In this document: one piece after another, positions 11,881 to 24,334 of the stretch | Numbering within the stretch: the first letter of the stretch is position 1 | How the letters are laid out: each line of letters begins with the position of its first letter | Source of the DNA: Lytechinus variegatus | Lineage: Eukaryota > Echinodermata > Echinoidea > Temnopleuroida > Toxopneustidae | Assembly (NCBI RefSeq): GCF_018143015.1 | Contig: NC_054750.1 | Span: 3,763,501-3,827,500 of the forward strand | Reading direction: 5' to 3' | DNA length: 64,000 bases | Program-made: the position numbers and the translations under genes | Notes under the pieces: generated by a model | The model's database searches: none | Told to the model about the DNA's origin: nothing | Seen by the model: only the letters and a program-made list of their open reading frames with translations

Positions 11881-13560
11881 AAAATCGATATTTTTATTAT
11901 AAAAAATCAAATTTATGTTAGATTTCGACATAATATTCAGAAAATAAAATTATCTTTCTCCCTTTTCTCATTACTTTTCTTTCATTTTCCTTTTCCCTTT
12001 TTTCTTGGTTGTGAAAAATGGGGAGGGGGAGAGGAGGCAATTAAGAGCCCCGTCACTGATCATGTGCCTATTGGGTATTTTCCTATCGCAATTATTTCAG
12101 TAAGGTCTTTTAATTTAATAAATATAAATCTATATCACTGGGTGAATGTAGGCCTAGTCAAGTTATCACTCTTATTTCCAATTTTGACTAGGAATGGCGG
12201 TAACTGAGAGTCGGGAAAGGAGTCAAATTTATTCTAGATTAGATAGATAACTAAGATTCTGATTAAAATTGACTTAAATGGTGTAAATCAGATAAAAACT
12301 ACTCCGAGTCTAAGTAACTTGAATCCCTATAGTCAGTTTGACCAGAAACATATAGTTGATTCCCAAATGGCGCCATTCCGCGCCAGATTTTACAGTAAAG
12401 TAAGTGGTATGGGCAATAGATGAAGACATTGCCAGGCCAAGGAAATTGAATATATTTAATTATTAGAATTTATTTAGACACAAACTGGTGAAACGTTTTT
12501 TTTTTGTGATTACAAAAGGATGTTTTGTCGGTAAATGAACATTGCAAATACTAGATACACTTTTTTGTTGCATCTCCGGAAAAGACGATGAATAAATATA
12601 TTGTTTCTCAGAGATTGTGTAAAAAAACTCACTGCTTCGAAGATCACGACAATGCGAATGCTTTTTTAATGCTTCAAATTGCTGCCGCCTTCTAATGAAT
12701 TAGGGCAGAGCTTTCTGGTTCAAAAGTTTCAAACGTCTTGGTCTGGTAAAAAACATGAATGATATCACAAAACTGTAACCTGGCTTTTGAAATTTTAAAC
12801 AAATATTATTTTGCACGGATTCCAAAAGCTCAATCTTGTCACGGTTCATCGCTCAAACATTAATAAAGTTCTGTTTTGCTCAAAACTGATATTTAGATAT
12901 TTTAGAGTTCAAATAGAAATATTGAAATAGTGAAAATTAATAAAAGGATAAATTCTCTCCTGGTTTTGTTCCCTGCATGACCTGACCTAGATAGGAAAAT
13001 AAAGGGATGAATAAATAAATCATGATTCACATCAGGTTGCTTTTCTTCGAAGGGGCTACTCAAAGATACGGGTTTAAATGCTGAAAATGCATCTTTGCTC
13101 TCCATTAATTTCAGATTAATTTCGGTTACCATAATGTCACCTTCATGACGAGTAATGCATATTCCATTAGGTACATGATATTAGAGAGTACAGTTGACCA
13201 GCCATACAAGCTCGTATTCTGAACTCAGTTTTGATTTAAACCCTGGTATAAAGTAGTATGAGATATAGCCATAGACATGAGAGATAGTCAATTATGACAA
13301 GTACAGTACGTTAATTTAATTTTGCAAGCTCAATCATAAACGACTGGGATCAATCAGTGAAATAGTTCTCCTTATTATAAGTAAAGAGCTAAGTTAAGAT
13401 AGGAAACATAATGTACGTGCAATTTTGAAATAATAGTTGGCCAAGGTGTCAATTAATATATATTTATACAGTACATACAGTACATATATATATAGCGGAA
13501 GAAATTTTCCAAAAGCCTCGTAACACTGGTGGTCATTCATAGTGGTGAGGGTCAATATAG

Positions 13561-14358
13561 AGGAAAAAATGACTACGAAGTGGTCGTTGCTCCTTGCTTC
13601 TCCATTTAATCAAGCTTTCGATCAATGCATGATCTTCCTCAGGACTATAAATATATAAACAAAGTACAAATACAATACAATAATATAATAATACAATATG
13701 ATGGCCTCTAAAATAATCTAAACATGCTTCACGGTTACTTATAATTATTAATTATTTTGCACTATATAAACAAGAGAACATATTAAGTCTCTTATCATAT
13801 AACATGTTTTCTGTCTGCATTTCCTTAGATATGTTGGCATCTATACATGTATACATTTATAACAAATCTATATATAATTACATAAATATCTCTTTCTATA
13901 AATATATATCTTTATCTGGCATTTGTCAAAATAAGTCCTTTTATAATATGTTCTCTTGTTTATAATTCCTCATATATGTTGACTCCTACACGTGTATACA
14001 TTTATAATAAATCTCTGTATATATATATATATATATGACAATTGTAGTAATATAATTACATAAAATTAATATCTCTTTCTATAAATATATATCTTCATCT
14101 GGCAATTGTCAAAATAAGTCTTTTTATATCATATAATATGTTCTCTTGTTTATATAGTGTAAAATAATTAATAATTATAAGTAACCGTGAAGCATGTTTA
14201 GATTATTTTAGAAGCTATCATATTGTATTATTATATTATTGTATTGTATTTGTACTTTGTTTATATATTTATAGTCCTGAGGAAGATCATGCATTGATCG
14301 AAAGCTTGATTAAATGGAGAAGCAAGGAGCAACGACCACTTCGTAGTCATTTTTCCTC
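13561..14358. mobile_element. Long inverted repeat, ~225-bp arms, possibly Penelope-like terminal sequence
   Basis: The left arm (13561-13785) and right arm (14134-14358) are near-identical reverse complements, from GACTACGAAGTGGTCGTTGC to AAGAGAACATATTA. The ~350-bp loop contains its own direct duplication (units around 13820-13965 and 13975-14150). The CCTGAGGAAGATCATGCATT...GAAAGCTT sentence resembles ends of Penelope-like elements by family knowledge; that label is inference. Confidence 0.6.
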
Positions 14359-14399
14359 TCTCTCTATATATATATATTAACTGACACCTTGCCTTGTCT

Positions 14400-14532
14400 A
14401 ACGAGTTGTCAGATCTGACCACTTTTCTTGATATTTAATTGGCTGAGAAGCACAGTTACTATAGTAACCTGTCGGATAAAACGGTACATTTCGGTTAAAA
14501 CGTCCGAAAGGTCCTTTCATGAAACGCTCCCC
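14400..14532. repeat. CCATAGTAAC-family repeat, reverse-orientation copy
   Basis: Contains ACTTTTCTTGATATTTAATTGG and TTACTATAGTAACC, which match 10250-10325 in reverse complement, and ends with TTTCATGAAACGCTCCC. Confidence 0.45.
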
Positions 14533-15301
14533 TGAGAATGATGATGTCACCTCTGGGTCGTCTAGCCCCCCCTTCCCCTTCTTCCACTAAAAAAATAAAT
14601 AAAAAAAAATACACTGAGGCCGCCCTATTGATATCTACTTTAGATAACGAAATACAAGTACACAAAATATACAGTATTCTCTCTTCTCCTCTTCTAGCTT
14701 CATTTTCTACTCTTTTTTCCTATTCATCTCTTTATTTCATTTCCATTCAAACATAATACAAAGTAAAATAAATGGGATAAAAATATAAGATTTACAGTTG
14801 AGAGAAAAGCAGTATTAAATAGTGCGTATGGATATAAAGGGGTCCACTAAATGCAATGCTTGTAAAATGTGGATTCCCATTGAAAATATAAAACTCATTG
14901 GGTGCTTTAGATGACACATGCATGCGTATCATATACAGTGGCTCTCATTACAACTATTTATATATATTTAAAACCCTATATGGGTATTTATTCAAAATCA
15001 CACCACATATGCGGTAATAAGAAAATCCAAATATGACATTCAAATCAATGAGACATCAAAAAAGAGAAAAACTTAAAGCATGATATATATCATATGTTTT
15101 GGTAGGTTGTGATACTGCTTCTCACTATTCATATCGTCTTTTATTCTTTCATAAATTAATATTTCTTTTCAAGTCAAATTCACGACAATCTTTTCCTTAT
15201 TGATTTCCTATAAGCATACACCTATAAATACACCAAAAGACATTATAACTATAAATATGTGTCCCTTTAATAACGGGCAATGAGACAAGAAATAAGAGAC
15301 A

Positions 15302-15448
15302 AGTGGCGGATCCAGCCATGGGCACATCCAGTCCATGCCCCCCCACTTTGAGAGACATAAAAACAATTTAGTGAGGACCCTTATTTTAGCTTGTTCTTAC
15401 ATTAATCACCAAAAATTCCCCCTTTTGGAAAATCCTGGATCCGCCCGT
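15302..15448. mobile_element. Miniature TIR element with GTGGCGGATCCAG ends
   Basis: About 147 bp opening AGTGGCGGATCCAG and closing CTGGATCCGCCCGT. The ends match the terminal inverted repeats of the 56094-57152 insertion. Confidence 0.55.
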
Positions 15449-16424
15449 GGATGTGATGCAGGCAAACCTAGCTCCTCGGTGTAGATTTAAAAAATAATTA
15501 AAAAATCAAATCGTCCTTGAACGCGAGCTGGTGTGATTTTTAATGAAAAGGTCTTTTGAATTAGTTAAAACCCAATAATTCTATTCTATAATTTTCTGTT
15601 TGTGAAAGGGTGTGACCTAGTCAAACCTTTTCGTCATCAGTCCATTATGTTTGTAAAAATATTGGGACATTGTGCGAAAGAAAATTGTTGTTCCTCTCTG
15701 GGCGGACGAAAAGAGATTACCAAAGGTTGAACTTTGGATGCTCTGTTGGAACACGAATAATAATTAAGATCTTTAGAGCGCAGAAATAGAGCTGAATTAT
15801 GCGTTCTACGTGCATGTGTGCGCGAGGTCGTGGGTGTGGGTGTGATAGAAGAACGGTTGTGTTATTATTAAAAGTCTACTACTCCCTTACTAACCTCAAT
15901 GTTCCAGATTTAAAAAAACATGAATAATGAACAACGATTTTTTTTGGGGGGTCAAACATGAATTGAGTTGATCATAGAACCACATTATTTTTTTTCTTTT
16001 CCAATACATAGCTAAAGAGATTTTAAAATTCCACTCTGAAATACTATTTTAACTGGATCCACGTTCTCCTATATCTTTAATTCGCTCCCAAATCAGATAA
16101 TATCTTAATAAGAAAGTAAACATATGTTATTTTACATAATTATATTTATTTATTCCCCCTCTCATGACGTTAATAAATTTCCCTTGTCATTTAAAAGAGC
16201 TTTGTAACACATCCTTGACGAAAAGGTATCCATTTTGGCATGAAATACATCTTTTACAAGAATAGGCTTTATTATCTCTCTGTCATCCTCTGTATTGGCC
16301 ACTTTCTTCCTACATATTTGGCAGCTTTCAACGGACGTTTGACGGGGGTGATTCCACCATTAACCCAAAATCAATATTTTGATAGGAATTTAGCCAAGTT
16401 ATTTTGAAGGTCAATGCCTAACCT

Positions 16425-16640
16425 TCCGATCAGATGTTCTCCTATAAATAGGAGTGTACTCCCTTTTGGAGTGCATCAAACTTTGAACGTTGGCAAAGTT
16501 TAGTATATAAAAATGTAAATTGCCACTTGGTCTCTGAATGCACTGAATTGGTCTACAACCATTTGGTCTACGTTCAGTTTGTTCCAATCCCACGTGGTCT
16601 AATCTTGGTCTACTAACCATTTTGTCTAATGGTTTCGGCT
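16425..16640. repeat. GGTCTA-phrase degenerate repeat
   Basis: Loose tandem occurrences of TTGGTCTA/TTGGTCTAC/TTTTGTCTAAT separated by 15-25 bp, the same phrase as at 44985-45335 and more weakly at 17440-17510. Confidence 0.5.
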
Positions 16641-16749
16641 AATTTTCTAATTTTACTATTTGAAGACCAAATTATTGTTATAGCTATTTCCACTTCCCTG
16701 CCTAAGTATTGTCGGTTTTGGGATGGCTGGACATACTGACTAATTTCCA

Positions 16750-17290
16750 GCTAGTTCAAATTCAAGTTTATTTATATAAAACCCTCCAAAACATCACATT
16801 ATAATAAAAAAATTAATATACATACATTGCATATGAGTACATAAACACGTATCAATTGGACTACAGCATAGACATGCTATACGGTTTGGTTTTAAGGCCC
16901 TTTTAAACATGTTAAAAGTAAGGTACGTGAGCGGGGCCCAGGAATACTTAACATGATTTAATAACATAAAATATAGGAAATATAAAATACAAGAGAGAGA
17001 GAGAGAAAAAAGTTTTTATAAGGTAAAAATGCTAAACTGCTAGACTGGAAACTATTTACAAACACATATACACGCACACCTACCCACACATGCACATGCT
17101 CAACATTAATGAGTAGGTCGTCAACTTAAATGTAAGAAAGTTCTTAACATATTGAGGGAAAATAATCATAACCTTTCCAGTAAGAAAGTTTGGGAAAGCC
17201 AATTGAACGGAAAGACTTTTTCTATTTTTCATATCAACAGGCAAACTATTCCATTATTTTCATTCTAGTCTAAAAGGTTTAAACACATAT
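16750..17290 (-). mobile_element. LINE 3' end fragment, degraded
   Basis: On the minus strand the phrase WNSLPVDMKNRKSLSV is readable (about 17254-17207), a common C-terminal motif of CR1/Jockey-type LINE ORF2. Stops lie just upstream, at least one frame is lost after it, and a low-complexity CA tract follows. The far end has TTTATATAAATAAACTTG. Confidence 0.45.
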
Positions 17291-18326
17291 AAAAAAAATC
17301 TTTATTTTAACATGCTTATAACGCTTTTTGTCTTACATCCACTTCACGTACGGCAATCGAGGGGGGGGGGGCGATGTGCGTGTCCCCTTCCCCCTCGATT
17401 TAAAAAAAAAATGACAAAAAGAACTCACCTAATCACCGCTTATGATCCACTCGGTCTAACACCAATTTATATAGGATTAGATGAATTTTAGGTCTACATA
17501 AACCAAATAATCTTATGAGAAAGTGCGTAAAAGTAAGTGAATGAAAGGCAAATTAGTCCAACTCCCATTTTTATCAAGTTTTCTACGAATCGTTTAAATT
17601 TATTATTATTTTTTTTATCTTCTTTGTTCAAGATGTTTATAATCATGATCTTTACTGTCACAGTTATCATAAAGTAGTAATTCTTATGTCAGTTTTTCTT
17701 GTCCTTTTATCATTATTGCACCACTGGTGTAATTACATTTGTTTTGCCAATTGACTTTTTTTGCCTTCTTTCTTCATATTATTTTCAAATGAATAAAGAG
17801 TCACCAATGTGTCATTATTAAAGTAGTAGTATCTGTGAGTAAATTATGATAGAACGTCGATAATTGGAGGTTTGTATTATGGGGATCGCTTTTTTTTTTT
17901 TTTTTTTTAGATTTTTAGTTTAGGTTGATGCTTTAGCTCTGAATCCATTGTAATAAAACTGCTCACTTTTTAGGTTGTTACTTTTATGCTTCCCATACTG
18001 TGACTATCATAATCTCTACATTTCTGTTCTTAACAATGCAACAATGTCACCTGAACATGCTGGATGTCAAGATTGTTAACAGATATTAGTATGGAGAATG
18101 GGACAAGGACTATGAAAGATATTTGCATTAATGTGATAACATTAATCATTATCATAATCAAACATGTTTGACCTACCTTAATTTATTGGCATTAGGCCTA
18201 TATTATTTCGGGTGAAAAACCTTTTGGTAATAAGTCAATCGTTCAGATAGGTAAAACAAACCAAACTATATATAAATTTCTGAATAAATTAGGAGTATCT
18301 ATTGATAGAACGTTCATCTGCAAATT

Positions 18327-18560
18327 ATTATTATTATTATTTTCATTATTATTATTATCATGATTATTAAAATTATTATTGTTAAAGTTATTGTTATTAC
18401 TATAATTATTATTGTCATAATTATCATTAATATTAATATCATCATTATTATTATTACCATCATCATTAGTAGTAGCATTATAATTATTTTCCATTATTAT
18501 ACTGTACTCAGTAGTAGCACCAGTAGTAGTAGTACTAGTAGTAGTAGTCATAGTGACATT
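18327..18560. repeat. ATT/ATC/AGT trinucleotide microsatellite
   Basis: Imperfect triplet array (ATT, then ATC, then AGT units). It produces Asn- and Ile-rich frames without meaning. Confidence 0.9.
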
Positions 18561-19650
18561 TCTAGGATGATAATGACAATATGATAGTGAATAATAACAG
18601 CAATGTCTGACTTGAACCGAATCGAAACTATGCCCTGAACGTTCACTACTTTAAGACAACAAGATGAACTACACCTGCAAATGATACATATATGTTTGCT
18701 TTCATGATGTGTTCTTCTTTTCATGCCCCAGTTCGGTGATTAAAAAAGCTATCCCTTAAAACAATGGCATGTGGGATTACTCACTCGAAAGCGATCTATT
18801 TTAAGAGCAAAGATCAGCTGTGTTTGGTGACAAGATAACTGAGGACAATTGATATTGTCATCATGGACTTTGCGTTTCTTGATTTAACACTGTTCCAATC
18901 CAAAATAAATATAGTGATTTGGAATTGATTTCTTCGTAAAGTATATTGGGTTAATTACAAGGATTCGTCATGACATAATGACACAAAGAATGTTGGGTAT
19001 GTCCTTCTAGTCCATGAAGATGTTCAATCATCGTCATTCTTTATTTTTCTAATTATTATTATTCGCATTATCATTGATTATTGTTTTTATTTTTTATTTT
19101 TATTATTGTTATTTTTGCACAGATGGGAAATACTATTCACAAATAATTATTTTTTTAGTTCATCAGAACCTCAATTATTAGTCAAAACAAACAAAAGGCG
19201 ACCTAGTGATCAGTTGCTTTGCTCCCTCGCTTAGATTGCATTATTTTACAATAATTTCAGATATACCTTCAAGGGGGAAAAACAACATGAGTAGGGCCTA
19301 CATGTTTGTAGATGTTGTGGATCAATATTAGTTCAGGAAATTTGTGCCAGATAGTATAGCTACAGCCCCCACTGAATGCTCGTCCAGATTTATGCAACTG
19401 CCATGACTGCGATGGAGCATGGACCTTCAGGTCCATGACTGAAGCAAGGTCCGTGTACAAATTTTAAAAGGCCAAGTTGTGGAAAATGCTCCATTATTGC
19501 ATGTTACATTTTTGTGCTATAGATTTCCTCATTTTGAATTAAAGCAAGAACGAAACCCTGGCCATTCGTAGTCCAATCGGTCGCTTCCCTCCCTGGTTTA
19601 TGACAAACATTTTAGATATCACCTCTTAGGAAAACTTCTGCAAATGACCA

Positions 19651-21145
19651 GGGTCCCGTCTTACAATGAGTTTCGATTGATCCGATCAATCACAGCTACG
19701 GACGGCCAGCAACGTCAAAATATTTTTTTGATATTGTGCATAATCATACATTCGTCATTCTCATGGAATTTAGTGTGATTCTTTTTGTTTACTTAGGAGA
19801 TTGTGCAAATTTGCTGTAGAAAAATTATGGTACACACTAAGAAATTCAGGTTCAATTTTACACCCCTAGGGATGCACAGGCTTGTCCCTATACGAGTACC
19901 CCTATAGGGGTGCACACGTGCAACCCGAATAGGGGTGTACAGTGTGCACCCCTATTTTTGGTGTCTGCACCTTAGAGGGTGTACACGTCTACCATTCAGG
20001 GTGTATAATGTACCCCCACAAAAAGATTGTCGAGACTTCCGGTCCATTAACATTCTGTATCGATTTTTTTAGTTACCTTGGTCATGTTGGTTGGGACTCG
20101 AACTCACCTCGTTTTATCTGTAGTCAAGATTCTTCCAACCATAGAACTCCATGTTCCAACTCTGCCAGCGAGAAGCGCTGAGAGCGGATGAGGTCCCTAG
20201 CGATATGATCCGATTCTTTTTTTTCACTTGTGCTTATAGTTGTGGTTCAACTATAGCTCTATTTACTGTTCAACTATAGCTCTATTCCAAATGTATACGT
20301 AATCAAATGTGTTTTTGAAACAATCATCATCATCACATAAATATTAAAAAAATGATTTCACTCAGGTAAAGTGAAATGCGTTAGTGCATTGTTATTTCGG
20401 GTAATCTTCTATCACAAATCAACTTAATCTATACCATATACGTCTATCAGCAAGGCTGGTGGGGTGCACGCAAATAGTACAGGGGTGAAAAACAGACACG
20501 GGCTCTCACATAAGAGCTAACTTGCACCTCAATGGTTTTGCGAGGTGTACACTGCAAAAACCCCGGTGTTGATTTAACACAAGCCCGGAATCTATATATG
20601 TCCGCACCAGAGAAGTATTGAAATTACACCAGTTTGGATTCAAACCGATGCTGTGATAATTGGTTTGATACATGCGTACACTGCAAAAAAAAATGATTTC
20701 ACTCAGGTAAAGTGAAATGCGTTAGTGCATTGTTATTTCGGGTAATCTTCTATCACAAATCAACTTAATCTATACCATATACGTCTATCAGCTAGGGGTG
20801 TACAGTGTACAATTTTGCGAGGTGTACACTGCAAAAACCCCGGTGTTGATTTAACACAAGCCCGGAGTCTATATATGTCCACACCAGAGAAGTATTGAAA
20901 TTACACCAGTTTGGATTCAAACCGATGCTGTGATAATTGGTGTTTGACCAAAACGAAACTGGTGTTGTTTAACACTTCTCTGGTGTGGACATATATAGAT
21001 CCCGGGCTGGTGTTAAATCAACAACAGAGTTTTTGCAGTGTACGCATGTATCATACACCCCATTTGCATCGGGATGTGTGTATAGATGGATTTCCATACA
21101 GTTGAGACTGATTGGATCAATCGTAACTCTTTGTAAGACGGGGCC
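19651..21145. mobile_element. MITE family C copy carrying a nested composite element
   Basis: The left part (19651-19830, GGGTCCCGTCTTACAATGAG) and right part (21083-21145, ending TTTGTAAGACGGGGCC) together match the intact 267-bp copy at 52041-52307. The middle is an insertion. Confidence 0.65.
19831..21082. mobile_element. Composite insertion inside MITE C, with direct and inverted duplications
   Basis: It is bounded by TACACAC and GTGTGTA. Inside, a 100-bp unit is repeated (20352-20451 and 20693-20792, apparently identical). A 128-bp unit is also repeated (20536-20663 and 20813-20940, about two differences). An inverted partner arm (20941-21043) ends in TTTTTGCAGTGTAC, making a small foldback with the GTACACTGCAAAAACCCC arm. 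GTGTACA/TGCACCCC words are frequent at 19860-20010. A B-box-like segment in reverse (20090-20110) suggests a SINE piece. Confidence 0.6.
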
Positions 21146-21894
21146 GGCCCAGTATTGGTATTAGTTCAATCGCAGCTCTTTTTTTTCAAATTTAATTGAT
21201 TTGCTATTGTGATTGCATTTTAAGTGATATTACCCCGACATAGCATTTACTGAATACTGTAAGAACACATAAAGCCTACTTGAATTTTGAATAAATGAAA
21301 ATGACGAAATTCAATGTGCTTGACAATAGGCCCCTGACACAAATCGTAGCAATGATTGTGGATAATTTTTCTACGATTGATTGCATTGACAGTCTACAAT
21401 CAATCGTGAATATCAAGCTTACGATTAATCGCTACCCTGTGTGTTACAGGGCACTGGAGTGTGAAATTGGTCTAAATTGAACAGGTGACGAAGATTGAAT
21501 GCATTTTTAGAAGATTATTGATAGGTAGCCAATCTAATGATCTCTGTTTGATTAAAGGATTTATTACACAACCTGTCACTCAAAGGTGTCTTATCAATAT
21601 TTACTTACGCCTCTCGAATAATCTAAATTGCACTTTTGTTGTGTTTAGAGTAATCTATCTCTCTTTTTCTTTTGTCATTACTAACCTTAATTTGAACTAG
21701 ACTTAGAATTCAACAGTAACTGTCAGTGGAGAAATCGCAATTTTTCGTCACATTTTTTTTTCTGTGAAAATATCGCAGAAATTTACAAAAGTCGCAATTA
21801 ATTCAATTGCCACGGTGATGACAAAATACAAAAATCACTACTATCTATACGGTGGACAGTCATGTAGTAATTTGACAAGACATAATGTACTTTA

Positions 21895-22015
21895 CTGACG
21901 ATGATGGTGATGATAATGATAATAATACTATTACTAGTAATAGTGAGGATGATGATGGTGATAATAATATTCAGTAATAATGATAATAATGATGATAATA
22001 GTAATAATAACAATA
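21895..22015. repeat. GAT/AAT triplet microsatellite
   Basis: Imperfect GAT, AAT and AGT units. The flanking stretches 21146-21894 and 22016-22711 hold no recognisable feature apart from a G run near 22117-22129. Confidence 0.85.
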
Positions 22016-22711
22016 CTATAGTACTAACATTAAAAATATAAAAAAAATACCGTAAATTTCTGCAAGACTTTCAACCATAACTTATCATGGTTTACTGTAA
22101 GACGCTTAATTTATTGGGGGGGGGGGACTTAAGGATATTTCACCCCAAATTTAGACTTATCTTAGAAATTAAATAATAATAACCTTTACTGTTTTTACGA
22201 TGTCTTTGTAAATATACAGCGCTTTTGAACACATTACGGGCCAATAGGTTCAGAAAATGTTAGATGCGCTTGAGGGAATGGTATGACCATTATTCTGAAC
22301 TCGGGTTTGATATAAACTCTGGTCTAAATTAGTGAGTTAAGTAACTATGGATAGCCAATAGGTTCACTCTCCTATTACAAAGCTTTCGACCATTTAAAGG
22401 TTTTTTTAAGGGAATTTGAGACACAAAGATGAGGAAAAATAACCAAAATAATAAAAAGAACCAACTATGCAACAAAAACCTTCGTCAATGCAAGTGAAAT
22501 AATTTCTTACATGCCGCAAGCCCGCATCAACATTCTTTCATTTGATACATGTGTAATATCAATGCGATACTGCACCCAACACATAGGCCTACATGGTCTC
22601 ATTTCCCTAGTTGAAAATAATTTTGTGAGCTGCAATGTATATGATAAACGGAAGACTTGATGATGATGATCATAGTTCAGTACATCTTTTTTTTATATGT
22701 GCATGTTCCAG

Positions 22712-22914
22712 GATTACAAGAAAGTGCCGTTGGATAAACGTACGCGCTGCACGCGGTGCCAGCTGCTGCCAATTATTGACACAAACGTTATTATGACGCT
22801 TACGCAGATGCCATGTTATGAATGTCCGAATTTTGACGATTCTCAGTTCGCGTACCTGCTTCGGCTGCTGTTCGATGATCCTGGCAGGTTGGCTCCGCCT
22901 CCTTCTGCTGTGAC
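22712..22914 (+). CDS. Orphan candidate exon with two CxxC knuckles, family not recognised
   Basis: An open stretch (DYKKVPLDKR at its start, ending near PPPSAV) is flanked by a possible acceptor (GTTCCAG, 22705-22711) and a good donor (GTAAGC at 22915). It is more GC-rich than its surroundings, with coding-like codon use. CTRC and CYEC are 18 residues apart (CX2C-X18-CX2C), as in zinc ribbons; the order VP-x-D...CxxC...CxxC loosely recalls Spt4, but the spacing differs and I do not assign it. It enters in phase 0 and leaves in phase 2, so it cannot sit in frame between gene 1's two phase-1 exons. It may belong to a nested gene, a captured exon in a repeat, or a pseudogene. Confidence 0.4.
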
Positions 22915-23585
22915 GTAAGCATATGTTTAGGCCAACACTGATGTCGCCAAAAGCAGCGCAGCGTATGTGTACCAGTCCATTTTCGAAGACAATTTGAAAT
23001 GTTCTAACTAGTACAATGAAGTACTGGCTCCTCTATTCTTTAATATCTTCGTTCACACTGTAAAAATGTATTAATCGTTTCTTCAATATCAATAAAAACA
23101 TATGGTGAACGTTTATCGACTCATGTAGCTGTGCTTTATGAGGCAAACTTCCAAATTTCCTTTAAACAATAATATTGAACCAGTTGACAAATTCAAAATG
23201 GCTCTTGAAATTTACTTCAGTATGTATCGATTCAATAAAGTGAACTCTTTATTGCTTATTTTCTGGAGCGCACAGAGACACATTCACATTTTGTGGTATA
23301 AAAACTGACTATTATTATCATTGTTTTCATTATTATCATCATTTTGCATGTGTGCATGTGCTACACAACTGGCTGATGATTAACAGCTGCATGGAATTAC
23401 GTCAGTGATTTTCGTAAGCAACATGGCGGCGAGTACAGCACGCAAAAAAAATACTGAACTGAAAATAACTACAAAACCGTCTAACAGCACTCTCTTTAAT
23501 CCAGGGAATGTATACCTTTAACCATTTAATATTGTCAGTTTGGTAACCAAGTTTTTTTTTCTTTTCTCCTTCACTTACATCACAG

Positions 23586-24334
23586 AAGCACCGCCATGTC
23601 CCATGACTTCTATGGCATCGTCATGCTTTGAGTTCGATATATCGGGAATAGTTCGATCAAGAATCGCTTCAGCAGAAATCTGGTTGTACTGGAACGGTCA
23701 GAGTTCATCCACCTCTCCCACAAATCATACCTTGATAATCTCACAATTATCAGGACATGGATTGAGGACTAGTAGACCAATCTTAAATCACCAGGTTCCA
23801 GCCTCACAACCTGCGGGATGGATCACAGTCGACATCAAACACACTGTACGTAGATGGCGCTCTCATTCCCGCCTTGATCAGGTGGTGAAGATCACGTGTC
23901 CAACGTGTGACTCTAACGACATTTTACCTTTCGCGGCCGAAGAAAGCTACCGGCCATTCATCGTCGTTCGCGTCGCAGAGGAAACGACGTCGCGACGGCG
24001 ACGGAACGTCAATTGCGACGCCAACACCACCGAATGTTGCCGTCAAATATTCCGCGTTGAATTCCAAGACCTAGGATGGGACTGGGTGATTTCTCCGCGT
24101 GGTTTCAACGCCAATTACTGTCGGGGATCGTGCGCAAGCTTTAACAGCCCGTCACTGACGCACACGAGCATCATGCACACGGCGAGATCGAAAAAACCTG
24201 AATACAACATTCCAAGACCTTGTTGTGCGCCCAGAAGCTCGGGGACGCTTTCCATGATCTATATGAACGAAGATGGCCAATTCTACACCGTGGACATGCC
24301 AGAAATGAAGATCCTTAGCTGTGGCTGTTCGTGA
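23586..24334 (+). CDS. Activin/inhibin-beta-type TGF-beta precursor, gene 1, coding exon 2 (rest of prodomain and mature ligand)
   Basis: The exon starts after a pyrimidine-rich tract ending ACATCACAG and is phase 1, matching exon 1. It encodes residues 336-584. The prodomain has AEIWLYW (365-371, the arm strand that aligns with AQLWIYL of myostatin), GWITVDI (413-419), a CPTC pair (440-443) and EESYRPFIVV (454-463). The CxxC...E(S)xRPF signature is typical of activin-beta prodomains (SHRPF in vertebrates). The furin site is RRRR (472-475). The mature ligand is 109 aa (476-584) with nine cysteines in the activin/TGF-beta order: C, CC, CxxxC, CC, CxC. Its GWDWVISP lacks the extra residue of vertebrate activin GWNDWIIAP. 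It has one NTT sequon near its start and ends CGCS. The stop codon is at 24332-24334. Confidence 0.92.

Larger units (their letters stand above)
3687..23585 (+). other. Gene 1 intron (19.9 kb)
   Basis: The intron is bounded by GTGAGT and ...TCACAG. The first stretch (3687-4097) shows nothing special. It then holds a CAT microsatellite, foldback copy 2, a LINE 3' end, SINE fragments, diverged tandem duplications, a long inverted repeat, a small TIR element, a second LINE fragment, the composite MITE at 19.65-21.15 kb and an orphan exon candidate, each listed separately. Stretches 11881-13448, 14535-15300, 15450-16400 and 17511-18320 are AT-rich and hold only homopolymer runs, with no gene or element I can name. 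Confidence 0.8.

Noticed and set aside
22712-22914. This stretch as a middle exon of gene 1
   Set aside because: It enters in phase 0 and leaves in phase 2, while gene 1 needs phase 1 on both sides; the direct join of exons 1 and 2 restores homology without it.
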